Source: Fulvivirgaceae bacterium JP3-4 (GTDB lineage: Bacteria; Bacteroidota; Bacteroidia; Cytophagales; Cyclobacteriaceae). From it: a stretch of 64,000 bases of DNA. The position numbers and the translations under genes are program-made. This document shows, piece by piece, positions 36,799 through 43,254 of this stretch; the first letter of the stretch is position 1; every line of letters begins with the position of its first letter. Under the pieces are notes generated by a model, which was given only the letters and a program-made list of their open reading frames with translations, was not told the DNA's origin and did no database searches. The stretch is from the NCBI GenBank assembly GCA_029309925.1, contig JARKND010000001.1:2356001-2420000 (forward strand), in the 5' to 3' direction.

Positions 36799-36896
36799 TG
36801 ATCACTTTATTAATCGAATCGCCCACTCAACCTGTCTTATCAACCCCTCCCGCCCCGCGATAAGAGATCTTGAAGACTACTTTAATAAAGCGATCA
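36799..36896. repeat. Inverted repeat pair upstream of a response regulator
   Basis: TGATCACTTTATTAA at 36799-36813 and TTAATAAAGCGATCA at 36882-36896 are complementary at 14 of 15 positions, separated by 68 bases. A further CTTTATTAA occurs at 36908. The right arm ends 27 bases before the start at 36924. The layout suits looping by a bound protein or an operator pair. The left arm contains the ACTTTATT motif found upstream of two other genes. Confidence 0.5.
36804..36811 (+). promoter_or_regulatory. Shared upstream motif ACTTTATT (copy 2)
   Basis: The octamer is 120 bases upstream of the response regulator start at 36924. See copies at 32060 and 39028. Confidence 0.35.
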
Positions 36897-36923
36897 ACTA
36901 AATAAGCTTTATTAAGACGTTGC

Positions 36924-37340
36924 ATGAGAGTATTACTAGTGGATGATGATGAGGATGACAGAATTATTTTTCAGGATGCCGTCAGGCAGGTGTCGTTTGA
37001 CACGATTTGTTATACGCTGAGTGACGGCATTGAAGCACTCCGATTTCTGTATTCCATCGATCATCTACCCGACATCCTCTTTCTCGACATCAACATGCCC
37101 CGCATTGACGGCAAACAAACCTTCGATGCCATTCGCATGAATCCAAAACTCGCGCGCATACCCGTTGTAATGTATTCGACATCGAACAGCGAAATTGACA
37201 TTCAATGGTCGCGCGGTAGGAACGCGAAGTATCTGGTGAAGCCGAATGACTTTCCCACCCTCGTCAATTCGCTGAAGCAGATCTTCAACGAACTGAAAAC
37301 AGATAAAACTAAAAGAACACTAATCAGGCAGGTATGGTAA
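36924..37340 (+). CDS. Receiver-only response regulator
   Basis: The product of 138 residues is one receiver domain: LVDDDEDDRIIFQ, phosphoacceptor Asp in ILFLDINMPRIDG, Ser/Thr in MYSTS and Lys in YLVKPNDF. It overlaps the next gene by 7 bases, so the two are coupled. It heads a set of five same-strand genes, the others encoding an unknown protein, a cold-shock-domain protein, an RsbR-type protein and another regulator. Confidence 0.94.
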   Translation: MRVLLVDDDEDDRIIFQDAVRQVSFDTICYTLSDGIEALRFLYSIDHLPDILFLDINMPRIDGKQTFDAIRMNPKLARIPVVMYSTSNSEIDIQWSRGRNAKYLVKPNDFPTLVNSLKQIFNELKTDKTKRTLIRQVW

Positions 37341-37663
37341 CGAATTCATACACGGGACTCTGGACGAAATACAAACCGGCAATCCTGAGATTAATGATTG
37401 ATGCAGATCGCGAACCGCAAGGCTACCAGTTGTCAGAACATGAGTTCCGTGCTTTCAATCACATGAAGCGTGGCGTTTACGCGTTTACACTGACGATTGC
37501 AAATGGAAGAGTAGTGTCAAAACTGAAAGACTCGGTTGTTGCCCAGGACCTATGGGAAACATTACAGCTGTCTCCAAAGGCAATTGAGCTTGCTTCAACC
37601 GGAACGTTCCACTTTTCGATGGACAGGACTTTCAAATTACTCGTGCAAAAAGAGAATAATTAA
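37334..37663 (+). CDS. Hypothetical protein coupled to a receiver
   Basis: The product of 109 residues overlaps the preceding regulator by 7 bases. It is soluble, alpha/beta, with no recognised motif (for example KYKPAILRLMIDADREPQGYQLSEHEF, then FHFSMDRTFKLLV). Coupling suggests it is the regulator's partner or target. Confidence 0.72.
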   Translation: MVTNSYTGLWTKYKPAILRLMIDADREPQGYQLSEHEFRAFNHMKRGVYAFTLTIANGRVVSKLKDSVVAQDLWETLQLSPKAIELASTGTFHFSMDRTFKLLVQKENN

Positions 37664-37672
37664 ATATAATTC

Positions 37673-38113
37673 ATGGCGGAAACATTCAACAAGAGAGAAA
37701 ACGAAAAGCGCAGGCAACAAAAGAAAAAGGAGAAGGAACAGCGAAAAGCCGAGCGCCAATCGCAGGAGAAATCCGGCTCGTGGGAAGATATGATTGCATA
37801 TGTGGATGAGCACGGCAATTTGTCATCGTCACCTCCTGAGGAAGGTAAAAAACGCACTTCTATTGATGAAAAGGACATTGTGATCGGCTCGCGCAACATT
37901 GGTGGCGCAGAGATCGACCCCATCCGCAAAGGAAAAGTGACCTACTACAATACATCGAAAGGCTACGGTTTTATCAGAGATTTGCAATCGCAAGAGAGCA
38001 TTTTCTTCCATGCGAATTCGCTTACAACACCGGTCTCGGAAAATGACTTCGTGACCTTGCAGGTTGAACGAGGTCCGAAAGGCCTGGCGGCAACGTCAGT
38101 TAAAAAAATCTAA
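37673..38113 (+). CDS. Cold-shock-domain protein with basic N-terminal extension
   Basis: The product of 146 residues begins with a very basic, lysine-rich helix (NKRENEKRRQQKKKEKEQRKAER region, about 4-30), a linker, and ends in a cold-shock domain (about 85-146) with KGYGFIRD (RNP1) and SIFFHANS (RNP2). This larger form, with an N-terminal nucleic-acid-binding tail, recurs in Bacteroidota. It may act on ribosomes or mRNA in stress. Confidence 0.92.
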   Translation: MAETFNKRENEKRRQQKKKEKEQRKAERQSQEKSGSWEDMIAYVDEHGNLSSSPPEEGKKRTSIDEKDIVIGSRNIGGAEIDPIRKGKVTYYNTSKGYGFIRDLQSQESIFFHANSLTTPVSENDFVTLQVERGPKGLAATSVKKI

Positions 38114-38131
38114 TCGCTACGACCCAATCAC

Positions 38132-38992
38132 ATGATCGCAGATACCGTTGACATTATAAAGAAATCAAGAAACAAGATTCTGACGAATTGGTCGCAGCTT
38201 AATTCACACGAGAATTATTTTGAAGACAACCTTATTACAACTGCTGAGATGAACGGTCAGTCATCAGACTTGCTGACAGCGCTGACAACAATGATCTCAA
38301 GTGATGGCATGAGTGCAAACCGGATCGAGTCAACTGATGCACTTAACGAACACGTTGGCGCCCTGGCAATTGAATGGGCTAAAATAGGGCTGGCGCCTCG
38401 CGATACCATCAGCTTTATCTTCAACCTCAAGCATACCCTGCTCCTCGTTCTGCAGGAAAACATTACAGATCCGAATCTGCTGCACTCGGAAAGTCAGAAA
38501 CTCGACAAGCTGATGGACGGAATAAGCATCAATGTATTCGAAACATGTATCAATGTGCGGGAAGCAGAGATCCTGCGGCAGACGAGTGAGATCGATGACA
38601 TACGTACTCCTATCATTCAGCTGTGGGATGGCATCGTCACGTTGCCGATTATTGGCACACTAGACAGCAGTCGCACCCATGACGTCATGGAAGAATTGCT
38701 CCAGCGTATTGCAAAGGATAATGTCCAGATTTCAATTATTGATATCTCCGGAGTTCCTGCGATCGATTCTACGGTTGCCCAGCACCTCTTGAAGCTCGTT
38801 ACCGCAATACGTTTGCTCGGTGCCGACTGCATAATCAGCGGGATCCGGCCGGAAATTGCCCAAACGATTGTGAATCTTGGAATAAACCTGGAAACACTCA
38901 CCACAAAACCGACACTCGCGGATGCTCTGAAGATCGCTTTTCGGAAAATCGAGATAACGGTACAAACAAATCGGCCAGCGACAACGAAGTAG
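38132..38992 (+). CDS. RsbR-type STAS-domain protein
   Basis: The product of 286 residues has an N-terminal helical RsbRD-like domain (about 5-150), then a STAS domain (about 165-275) with the phosphorylation loop IIDISGVPAIDSTVAQHLL, where Ser/Thr are at the usual sites. RsbR proteins form stressosomes with RsbS and RsbT in Firmicutes. No RsbT kinase, RsbS or RsbX gene is beside it here, so it may work with the neighbouring receivers or a distant kinase. Confidence 0.9.
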   Translation: MIADTVDIIKKSRNKILTNWSQLNSHENYFEDNLITTAEMNGQSSDLLTALTTMISSDGMSANRIESTDALNEHVGALAIEWAKIGLAPRDTISFIFNLKHTLLLVLQENITDPNLLHSESQKLDKLMDGISINVFETCINVREAEILRQTSEIDDIRTPIIQLWDGIVTLPIIGTLDSSRTHDVMEELLQRIAKDNVQISIIDISGVPAIDSTVAQHLLKLVTAIRLLGADCIISGIRPEIAQTIVNLGINLETLTTKPTLADALKIAFRKIEITVQTNRPATTK

Positions 38993-39027
38993 GTATTATC
39001 GTGAAAGATAATTCTGTACCTTGTAGC

Positions 39028-39035
39028 ACTTTATT
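39028..39035 (+). promoter_or_regulatory. Shared upstream motif ACTTTATT (copy 3)
   Basis: The octamer is 99 bases upstream of the response regulator start at 39127. See copies at 32060 and 36804. Confidence 0.35.
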
Positions 39036-39126
39036 GAATCATCCGGAGGGCACTTAATATTCTACTCCTTCCGCGCGTTTCCGAATAAAGAAAGTTGACA
39101 ACAACTGTAAACTGAGAAACGCACAA

Positions 39127-39738
39127 ATGTCACTAACCCGCATACTGATTGTAGATGACGACCGGGAGGATGCAGAACTGCTCAACGATGCGGTAATGGA
39201 AATCCTTCCTACGGCTGAAAGTCGCATCGCGCAAAGCGCTTCCGCAGCGTTTATGATCGTTGACGACTTTCATCCCCACATCGTATTCCTCGATTCAGTG
39301 ATGTATCCCGTTGGGGGGAAAGAGCTTCTGCGTGAATTTTCAGCCCTGCCCCAGCTCGCTGGTGCGCAATTTATTGTGATGTCTGGCGTAATCCTTCCTG
39401 AGCAACGGGAGGAGTTCACTGCGCTCGGTGCAAATTTCGTGATGACAAAGCCTTCAAACTACGTCACACTCCTTGGATTTGTGGAACACATTCTGGCTGC
39501 GAGCATAATCAACATTCGTGTTAAACTCGTAACGAGCGACAATATCATTCACAACCAGACCGCGGCTCTCGAAACGCTCCTTCAAAGAGATATTAATTTC
39601 GAAATTTCACTGAATGGACAACCGATGCAACAAAATGTTCAGTTTGTTGTCAGCCAGAACGAACTTCGAAGAATCCATTCCGAGTTAGGTTACAACCTGC
39701 TGTGCCTCAGCGGGGGCCACTGGCTGCCTAATATCTGA
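39127..39738 (+). CDS. Response regulator with a C-terminal extension of unknown type
   Basis: The product of 203 residues has an N-terminal receiver (about 1-125) with IVDDDREDAELL, Asp in IVFLDSVMYPVGG (unusual VMYPVGG after the Asp) and Lys in VMTKPSNY. The last 75 residues (ASIINIRVKLVTSDNIIHNQTAALETLLQ onward) do not match a DNA-binding domain I know; they look like a small alpha/beta domain. It follows the RsbR gene. Confidence 0.85.
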   Translation: MSLTRILIVDDDREDAELLNDAVMEILPTAESRIAQSASAAFMIVDDFHPHIVFLDSVMYPVGGKELLREFSALPQLAGAQFIVMSGVILPEQREEFTALGANFVMTKPSNYVTLLGFVEHILAASIINIRVKLVTSDNIIHNQTAALETLLQRDINFEISLNGQPMQQNVQFVVSQNELRRIHSELGYNLLCLSGGHWLPNI

Positions 39739-39921
39739 AAGGTGGCCGATCTACGCGACTCGTTACGACAAGGTAACACCGACACGATATTACCTGTACG
39801 GCAACATATCCCTTAGCGCGCATAAGATTTCATCAGGAGCTGGTCCTGCTCACCGCGGTTGCCTGACGAGGCACCATTCTTAAAGCCTCATCTCCTGCGC
39901 TACACAAATTGATCAGTCCGT

Positions 39922-39953
39922 TTTTAATTCCGTTTTAATTTCGATTGTTTAAT
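39922..39953 (+). promoter_or_regulatory. TTTTAAT repeat cluster A, upstream of a membrane protein gene
   Basis: TTTTAAT occurs at 39922 and 39933 (11 bp apart), with a looser GTTTAAT at 39947. The gene at 40013 begins about 60 bases after the last copy. By the spacing rule of clusters B to D the -7 element should begin at 39972; the sequence there (TGAGACTG) is a poor match. Confidence 0.6.
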
Positions 39954-40012
39954 GTTGTGGGCTGGTTCAGTTGAGACTGTAGTCAGCGAACTTTCATTCA
40001 AAAGTTTAAAGG

Positions 40013-40537
40013 ATGTTACAGATATTTCTTCCTTCGTTCATGATTGTGTTCTATGGCACAATTCTCCTGTGGTCACACATCAGGAAGCACAAAAATGTGC
40101 GTTTAACTCATTCGCACCGGAAAGTGCTGACCGCGGAACTAAGACTTGTGGATGTATTTTTTAAGATACTTCTGTTCCTCAGTATCGTGCTGGCTGTCGT
40201 TTATGCTTATTTTCCGGAGTACTACTATCTCTCAGGTCCTATTGATTCACTTGACATTCCGGTCGTGAATTTTGCAGGAGTTCTTGTTCTGGGCACATCT
40301 TTGATCTGGGTGGTGATGGCGCAGTTCAATGTTGAAAAAACAATAGCGCTGTTAAACTCCGGTGTGGAGAAAAATACTTTCGGTAAATTGCTCTACTATT
40401 CGCAGAAGATGATCCTCACCGGCATGCTGATCATGTTCTTTGGTCTGTTTATTGCGATATCGAGTGTGATGGCGATTCTAATCTGTGTTACGGCTGTTGT
40501 TCTGTTTGACCGCGTTCAGCGAAGGCTCTCATACTGA
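40013..40537 (+). CDS. Membrane protein, function unknown, in two-component locus
   Basis: The product of 174 residues has three probable helices: about 5-24 (FLPSFMIVFYGTILLW), 48-66 (FFKILLFLSIVLAVVYAY), 80-102 (FAGVLVLGTSLIWVV) and a fourth hydrophobic block near 131-160. No domain recognised. The gene lies between TTTTAAT clusters A and B, and its stop is immediately followed by cluster B. It may be a member of the regulon. Confidence 0.72.
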   Translation: MLQIFLPSFMIVFYGTILLWSHIRKHKNVRLTHSHRKVLTAELRLVDVFFKILLFLSIVLAVVYAYFPEYYYLSGPIDSLDIPVVNFAGVLVLGTSLIWVVMAQFNVEKTIALLNSGVEKNTFGKLLYYSQKMILTGMLIMFFGLFIAISSVMAILICVTAVVLFDRVQRRLSY

Positions 40538-40566
40538 TTTTAATTTCATTTTAATCCGTTCTTCAT
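40538..40566 (+). promoter_or_regulatory. TTTTAAT repeat cluster B, upstream of the regulator gene
   Basis: TTTTAAT occurs at 40538 and 40549; a degenerate TCTTCAT (5 of 7) is at 40560. They are exactly 11 bp apart. GAGCTTTG, a one-mismatch match to TAnnTTTG, starts at 40588, exactly 50 bases from the first heptamer, as in clusters C and D. Binding by an OmpR-type regulator is inferred from the 11-bp direct-repeat format. Confidence 0.65.
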
Positions 40567-40587
40567 CTCAGCCTAAGACCGCGCATC

Positions 40588-40595
40588 GAGCTTTG
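40588..40595 (+). promoter_or_regulatory. Putative -7 element for cluster B transcript
   Basis: GAGCTTTG differs from TAnnTTTG only in its first base. Expected transcription start near 40602. The transcript would contain the leader terminator at 40650-40682 and, by read-through, the regulator and kinase genes. Confidence 0.5.
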
Positions 40596-40601
40596 CAAAA
40601 G

Positions 40602-40682
40602 TTTTTGGACTTATTGGTTGTTTGGTAGTACCTTGAGTCTGATGGATTCTCCCCCTCCAGGCCGGAAGGGGATTTTTTATTC
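40602..40682 (+). ncRNA. Candidate short leader RNA / small RNA upstream of regulator
   Basis: This is a predicted transcript of about 80 nt from the cluster B promoter to an intrinsic terminator. It contains no open frame of note. It could be a free small RNA or an attenuated leader for the regulator gene at 40750. No homology is known to me. Confidence 0.4.
40650..40682 (+). terminator. Intrinsic terminator in the leader
   Basis: TCCCC and GGGGA pair as the outer stem, then a mismatch and TCC/GGA, around a 5-base loop, followed by TTTTTT. It precedes the regulator gene by 68 bases, so transcription from upstream would be cut off unless antiterminated. Confidence 0.7.
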
Positions 40683-40749
40683 TTGGCGTTCAGTGCCTTC
40701 ACAAGAGAGTGGTATATACGTATATTAGAGACAGATCAACGAAGTCGTC

Positions 40750-41433
40750 ATGAATATTCTGGTTGTTGAGGATGAGCAGAAGGTAGCGGCCTTTTTAAAA
40801 AACGGGCTTGAAGAGCAGGGCTACAATGTAGATCTGGCCTACGATGGATACACTGGTGAGAAACTTGCTATGAGCAAGGATTATCAGATCATCCTTCTTG
40901 ACGTCATTCTTCCAAAAACAAATGGAATAGACCTTTGCAGGAAGATCAAAAATTCAAAAGGCGATATACCGGTCCTGATGCTTACTGCACTTGGAACCAC
41001 CGATGACAAGCTCGCTGGTTTTGATTCGGGAGCTGATGATTATCTCGTGAAGCCCTTCGAGTTTAAAGAGCTCCTTGCCCGTGTCAAAGCGCTGACAAAG
41101 CGATCGGCCAGGGCGCAGTCACACCAAGCTCCCAATATCCTCACTGTTGCCGATCTTCAGCTCGATATAGACAAGAAAGTTGCGATTCGGGGTGGCAAAT
41201 CGATTTCGCTCACCGCGAAGGAATTCTCGTTGCTTCATTACCTGATGAAAAACAAGGGCCGTGTCATTTCCAGGCTTGACATAGCTGAACATGTGTGGGA
41301 TATTAACTTTGACACTGGTACCAACGTAGTGGAAGTGTACGTAAACATCCTTCGAAAGAAGATAGACAAGGATTTCCCGAACAAACTGATTCAGACGCGG
41401 ATCGGGTTGGGATACACGATTCAGGAAGCATGA
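40750..41433 (+). CDS. OmpR/PhoB-type response regulator
   Basis: The product of 227 residues has a receiver (about 1-120; EDEQKV acidic pocket, Asp in IILLDVILP, Lys in YLVKPFEF). A winged-helix effector follows (about 125-225; LTAKEFSLLHYLMKNKGRVISR, then the recognition helix NVVEVYVNILRKKID). The stop overlaps the kinase gene start (ATGA). It probably binds the TTTTAAT arrays around it. It is closely similar to the regulator at 53255. Confidence 0.95.
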   Translation: MNILVVEDEQKVAAFLKNGLEEQGYNVDLAYDGYTGEKLAMSKDYQIILLDVILPKTNGIDLCRKIKNSKGDIPVLMLTALGTTDDKLAGFDSGADDYLVKPFEFKELLARVKALTKRSARAQSHQAPNILTVADLQLDIDKKVAIRGGKSISLTAKEFSLLHYLMKNKGRVISRLDIAEHVWDINFDTGTNVVEVYVNILRKKIDKDFPNKLIQTRIGLGYTIQEA

Positions 41434-42815
41434 ACATCAGAAGTAAACTCACACTCCGGTTTATTTCAATTACGGCAGTCATCATTCTACTGGGCTCCGT
41501 TTTTATCTATCTCTTTTCGGCAGACTATCGCAGAGAAGACTTTTACAGCCGACTTCAGAACAAAGCCAACAATACAGCAAAACTTCTCATCGAGATTGAG
41601 GAAGTGAACACGGACCTCCTCAGACGACTCGAACGCGACAACCCGATCAGTCTTCCGGATGAGAAAATCATCATCTACAATTTCCGTGACAGCCTGCTCT
41701 TCACTACTGACGAAGAAAAGACAATCAAGGTCGACACGATGTTGCTCGACCGAATCAGGCTGGAAGATGAAGTCAGGTACAAGCAGGACGACTACGAGGT
41801 GCTCGGCTACCTTTTTAAAGGACAGTATGATCGCTTCGTTGTGGTCGCTGCTGCAACCGACATCTACGGCTATAGAAAGCTCCAAAACCTGTTGCTCATC
41901 CTCGCGATTGTTTTCGCGGTAAGTATCGTGATCATTTCCGTGGCCGGGTGGTTCTATGCAGGCAAAGCGCTTCAGCCAATCTCAAAAGTTGTGAATCGCG
42001 TTGATGAAATTTCCATTACAAGCCTCAATCTTCGCGTTGATGAAGGGAACGGTCAGGACGAGATTGCCAAACTTGCCCAGCGTTTCAACAGTATGCTAAG
42101 CCGTCTTGAAAGTGCCTTTGCAACGCAAAAGAATTTTATTTCCAATGCGTCACACGAACTGCGAACTCCCCTCACGGCCGTAACCGGACAACTTGAAGTC
42201 GCCTTGCTCAACGCCAGGTCTGCAGAAGAATATAAAAATGTGATTAACTCGGTGCTTGACGATATTAAAAACTTAAATCGTCTGTCAAATCGCTTGTTGC
42301 TTCTCGCCCAGTCTTCCCTTGAAGAACGTGAAAAGCGAATGATGCTGCTGCGTATCGATGAATTATTGTGGCAGGTGAAAGAGGAATTGCTGAAGCACCA
42401 TCCGGCATTTCGGATCAACATTGACCTTGACGAAACAATTGATGACGAGACAAAGCTGATGATCAAAGGCGATGATCAGCTGATCAAGACCGCATTGTCA
42501 AACATCATTGAAAACGCGTGTAAATACTCCAACGATCGAACGGCACAGGTATTGGTCAGCGGATCAAGGTCCGGACTCGCGCTGACATTCCGGGATAATG
42601 GAATTGGGATTCCTAAAGAAGACCTCGAAAATATTTTTGAACCGTTCTACCGCGGCAGCAACACAACAGACATCAAGGGTCATGGCATCGGCCTATCGAT
42701 GGTAAACAATATTGTCAAACTCCACATGGGCACAATTGCCATCGAATCAAAGCCCGGTATGGGCACAACTGTCACGCTTACCTTTCCGACACACGGTGCA
42801 GCGTTTCCCGGGTAA
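41430..42815 (+). CDS. Transmembrane sensor histidine kinase
   Basis: The product of 461 residues has helix 1 (about 13-32), a periplasmic sensor of about 120 residues, helix 2 (about 155-178), a HAMP domain, a HisKA domain with NASHELRTPLTAV, and an HATPase domain with NIIENACKYSND, DNGIGIPKED, IFEPFYRGSN and GHGIGLSMV. It should control the regulator it overlaps. The sensor is acidic and of unknown ligand. Confidence 0.94.
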   Translation: MNIRSKLTLRFISITAVIILLGSVFIYLFSADYRREDFYSRLQNKANNTAKLLIEIEEVNTDLLRRLERDNPISLPDEKIIIYNFRDSLLFTTDEEKTIKVDTMLLDRIRLEDEVRYKQDDYEVLGYLFKGQYDRFVVVAAATDIYGYRKLQNLLLILAIVFAVSIVIISVAGWFYAGKALQPISKVVNRVDEISITSLNLRVDEGNGQDEIAKLAQRFNSMLSRLESAFATQKNFISNASHELRTPLTAVTGQLEVALLNARSAEEYKNVINSVLDDIKNLNRLSNRLLLLAQSSLEEREKRMMLLRIDELLWQVKEELLKHHPAFRINIDLDETIDDETKLMIKGDDQLIKTALSNIIENACKYSNDRTAQVLVSGSRSGLALTFRDNGIGIPKEDLENIFEPFYRGSNTTDIKGHGIGLSMVNNIVKLHMGTIAIESKPGMGTTVTLTFPTHGAAFPG

Positions 42816-42869
42816 GCAGGCTCCGAAGTTATGTTAAGGTGCTAATGTTTCTGGCAGAATCTTTTTTAC

Positions 42870-42960
42870 CACGCGGAACACCACGAAACACTAAGAAAGT
42901 TGGCAACACCCTTCGTGCACCTTCGAGTCATGGAGCCTTTGTGGCTATGAAGTGGCTGCT
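42870..42960. repeat. CACGAA-rich degenerate intergenic repeat
   Basis: The stretch ACCACGCGGAACACCACGAA... TTCGTGCACCTTCGAG... GGAGCCTTTGTGGC is partly self-complementary and resembles the dispersed 'CACGAAG' filler seen between genes of many bacteria. It is between the kinase stop and cluster C. Probably not functional. Confidence 0.35.
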
Positions 42961-42991
42961 GCAAAAAACATCCTGGCAGTACCGTTGTCGT

Positions 42992-43021
42992 TTTTAATCC
43001 CGTTTTAATTCAGTTTTTAAT
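42992..43021 (+). promoter_or_regulatory. TTTTAAT repeat cluster C
   Basis: TTTTAAT occurs at 42992, 43003 and 43015 (the last offset by one base; TTTTTAA begins at 43014). The -7 element TACTTTTG begins at 43042, exactly 50 bases from the first heptamer. No gene start follows; the transcript ends at the terminator at 43124-43165. Confidence 0.72.
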
Positions 43022-43041
43022 GTGCATTTATAATCTGACAC

Positions 43042-43049
43042 TACTTTTG
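43042..43049 (+). promoter_or_regulatory. -7 element TACTTTTG of a small RNA
   Basis: Exact match to TAnnTTTG. Expected transcription start near 43056. It lies 20 bases after the third TTTTAAT copy of cluster C. Confidence 0.6.
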
Positions 43050-43055
43050 AATCAG

Positions 43056-43165
43056 ATTTTCGGATAAGTAAAAGAATAGGTGTCGCGAGGTTTACAGGAT
43101 TCAGACTTTGTACCTATTCACTGAAGCCCATCGACAGATCATTGTTGATGGGCTTATTCTTTTTT
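43056..43165 (+). ncRNA. Candidate small RNA of about 110 nt
   Basis: A predicted free transcript between the cluster C promoter and a strong intrinsic terminator. No frame with a plausible start and composition fits. Flanking evidence (repeats, -7 element, terminator) is strong; sequence family unknown. It would be made when the adjacent regulator is active (inference). Confidence 0.5.
43124..43165 (+). terminator. Strong intrinsic terminator of the small RNA
   Basis: AAGCCCATC (43124-43132) pairs with GATGGGCTT (43147-43155); the stem extends inwards by GACA/TGTT (one G-U) around a 6-base loop. The tail ATTCTTTTTTC follows. Confidence 0.88.
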
Positions 43166-43179
43166 CATCAGCCCGGTTG

Positions 43180-43208
43180 TTTTAATGGTGAATTAATTTC
43201 GGGTTAAT
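43180..43208 (+). promoter_or_regulatory. TTTTAAT repeat cluster D, upstream of coiled-coil gene
   Basis: Heptamers TTTTAAT (43180), AATTAAT (43191) and GGTTAAT (43202) are exactly 11 bp apart. The -7-like TTAATTTG (one mismatch) starts at 43230, again 50 bases from the first copy. Confidence 0.68.
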
Positions 43209-43229
43209 GCCGCCCTTATCCCTCCAGCG

Positions 43230-43237
43230 TTAATTTG
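43230..43237 (+). promoter_or_regulatory. Putative -7 element of the coiled-coil gene
   Basis: TTAATTTG, one mismatch from TAnnTTTG, 18 bases before the ATG at 43255, implying a leader of about 10 nt. Confidence 0.5.
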
Positions 43238-43254
43238 TTCAAGAAGAAATTACT

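Larger units (their letters stand above)
36371..36923. other. Intergenic region, 553 bases, with regulatory-looking repeats
   Basis: No gene-like frame is seen. It separates the divergent desaturase and response regulator genes, so promoters for both must be here. The right third holds an imperfect inverted repeat (36799-36896) and several TTTATTAA-type motifs. In the left part I found no consensus TAnnTTTG. Confidence 0.5.

Noticed and set aside
40538-43208. TTTTAAT clusters as mere A/T-rich promoter DNA
   Set aside because: I considered this, but the 11-bp periodicity and the constant 50-bp offset in three clusters argue against chance, so the finding is kept.
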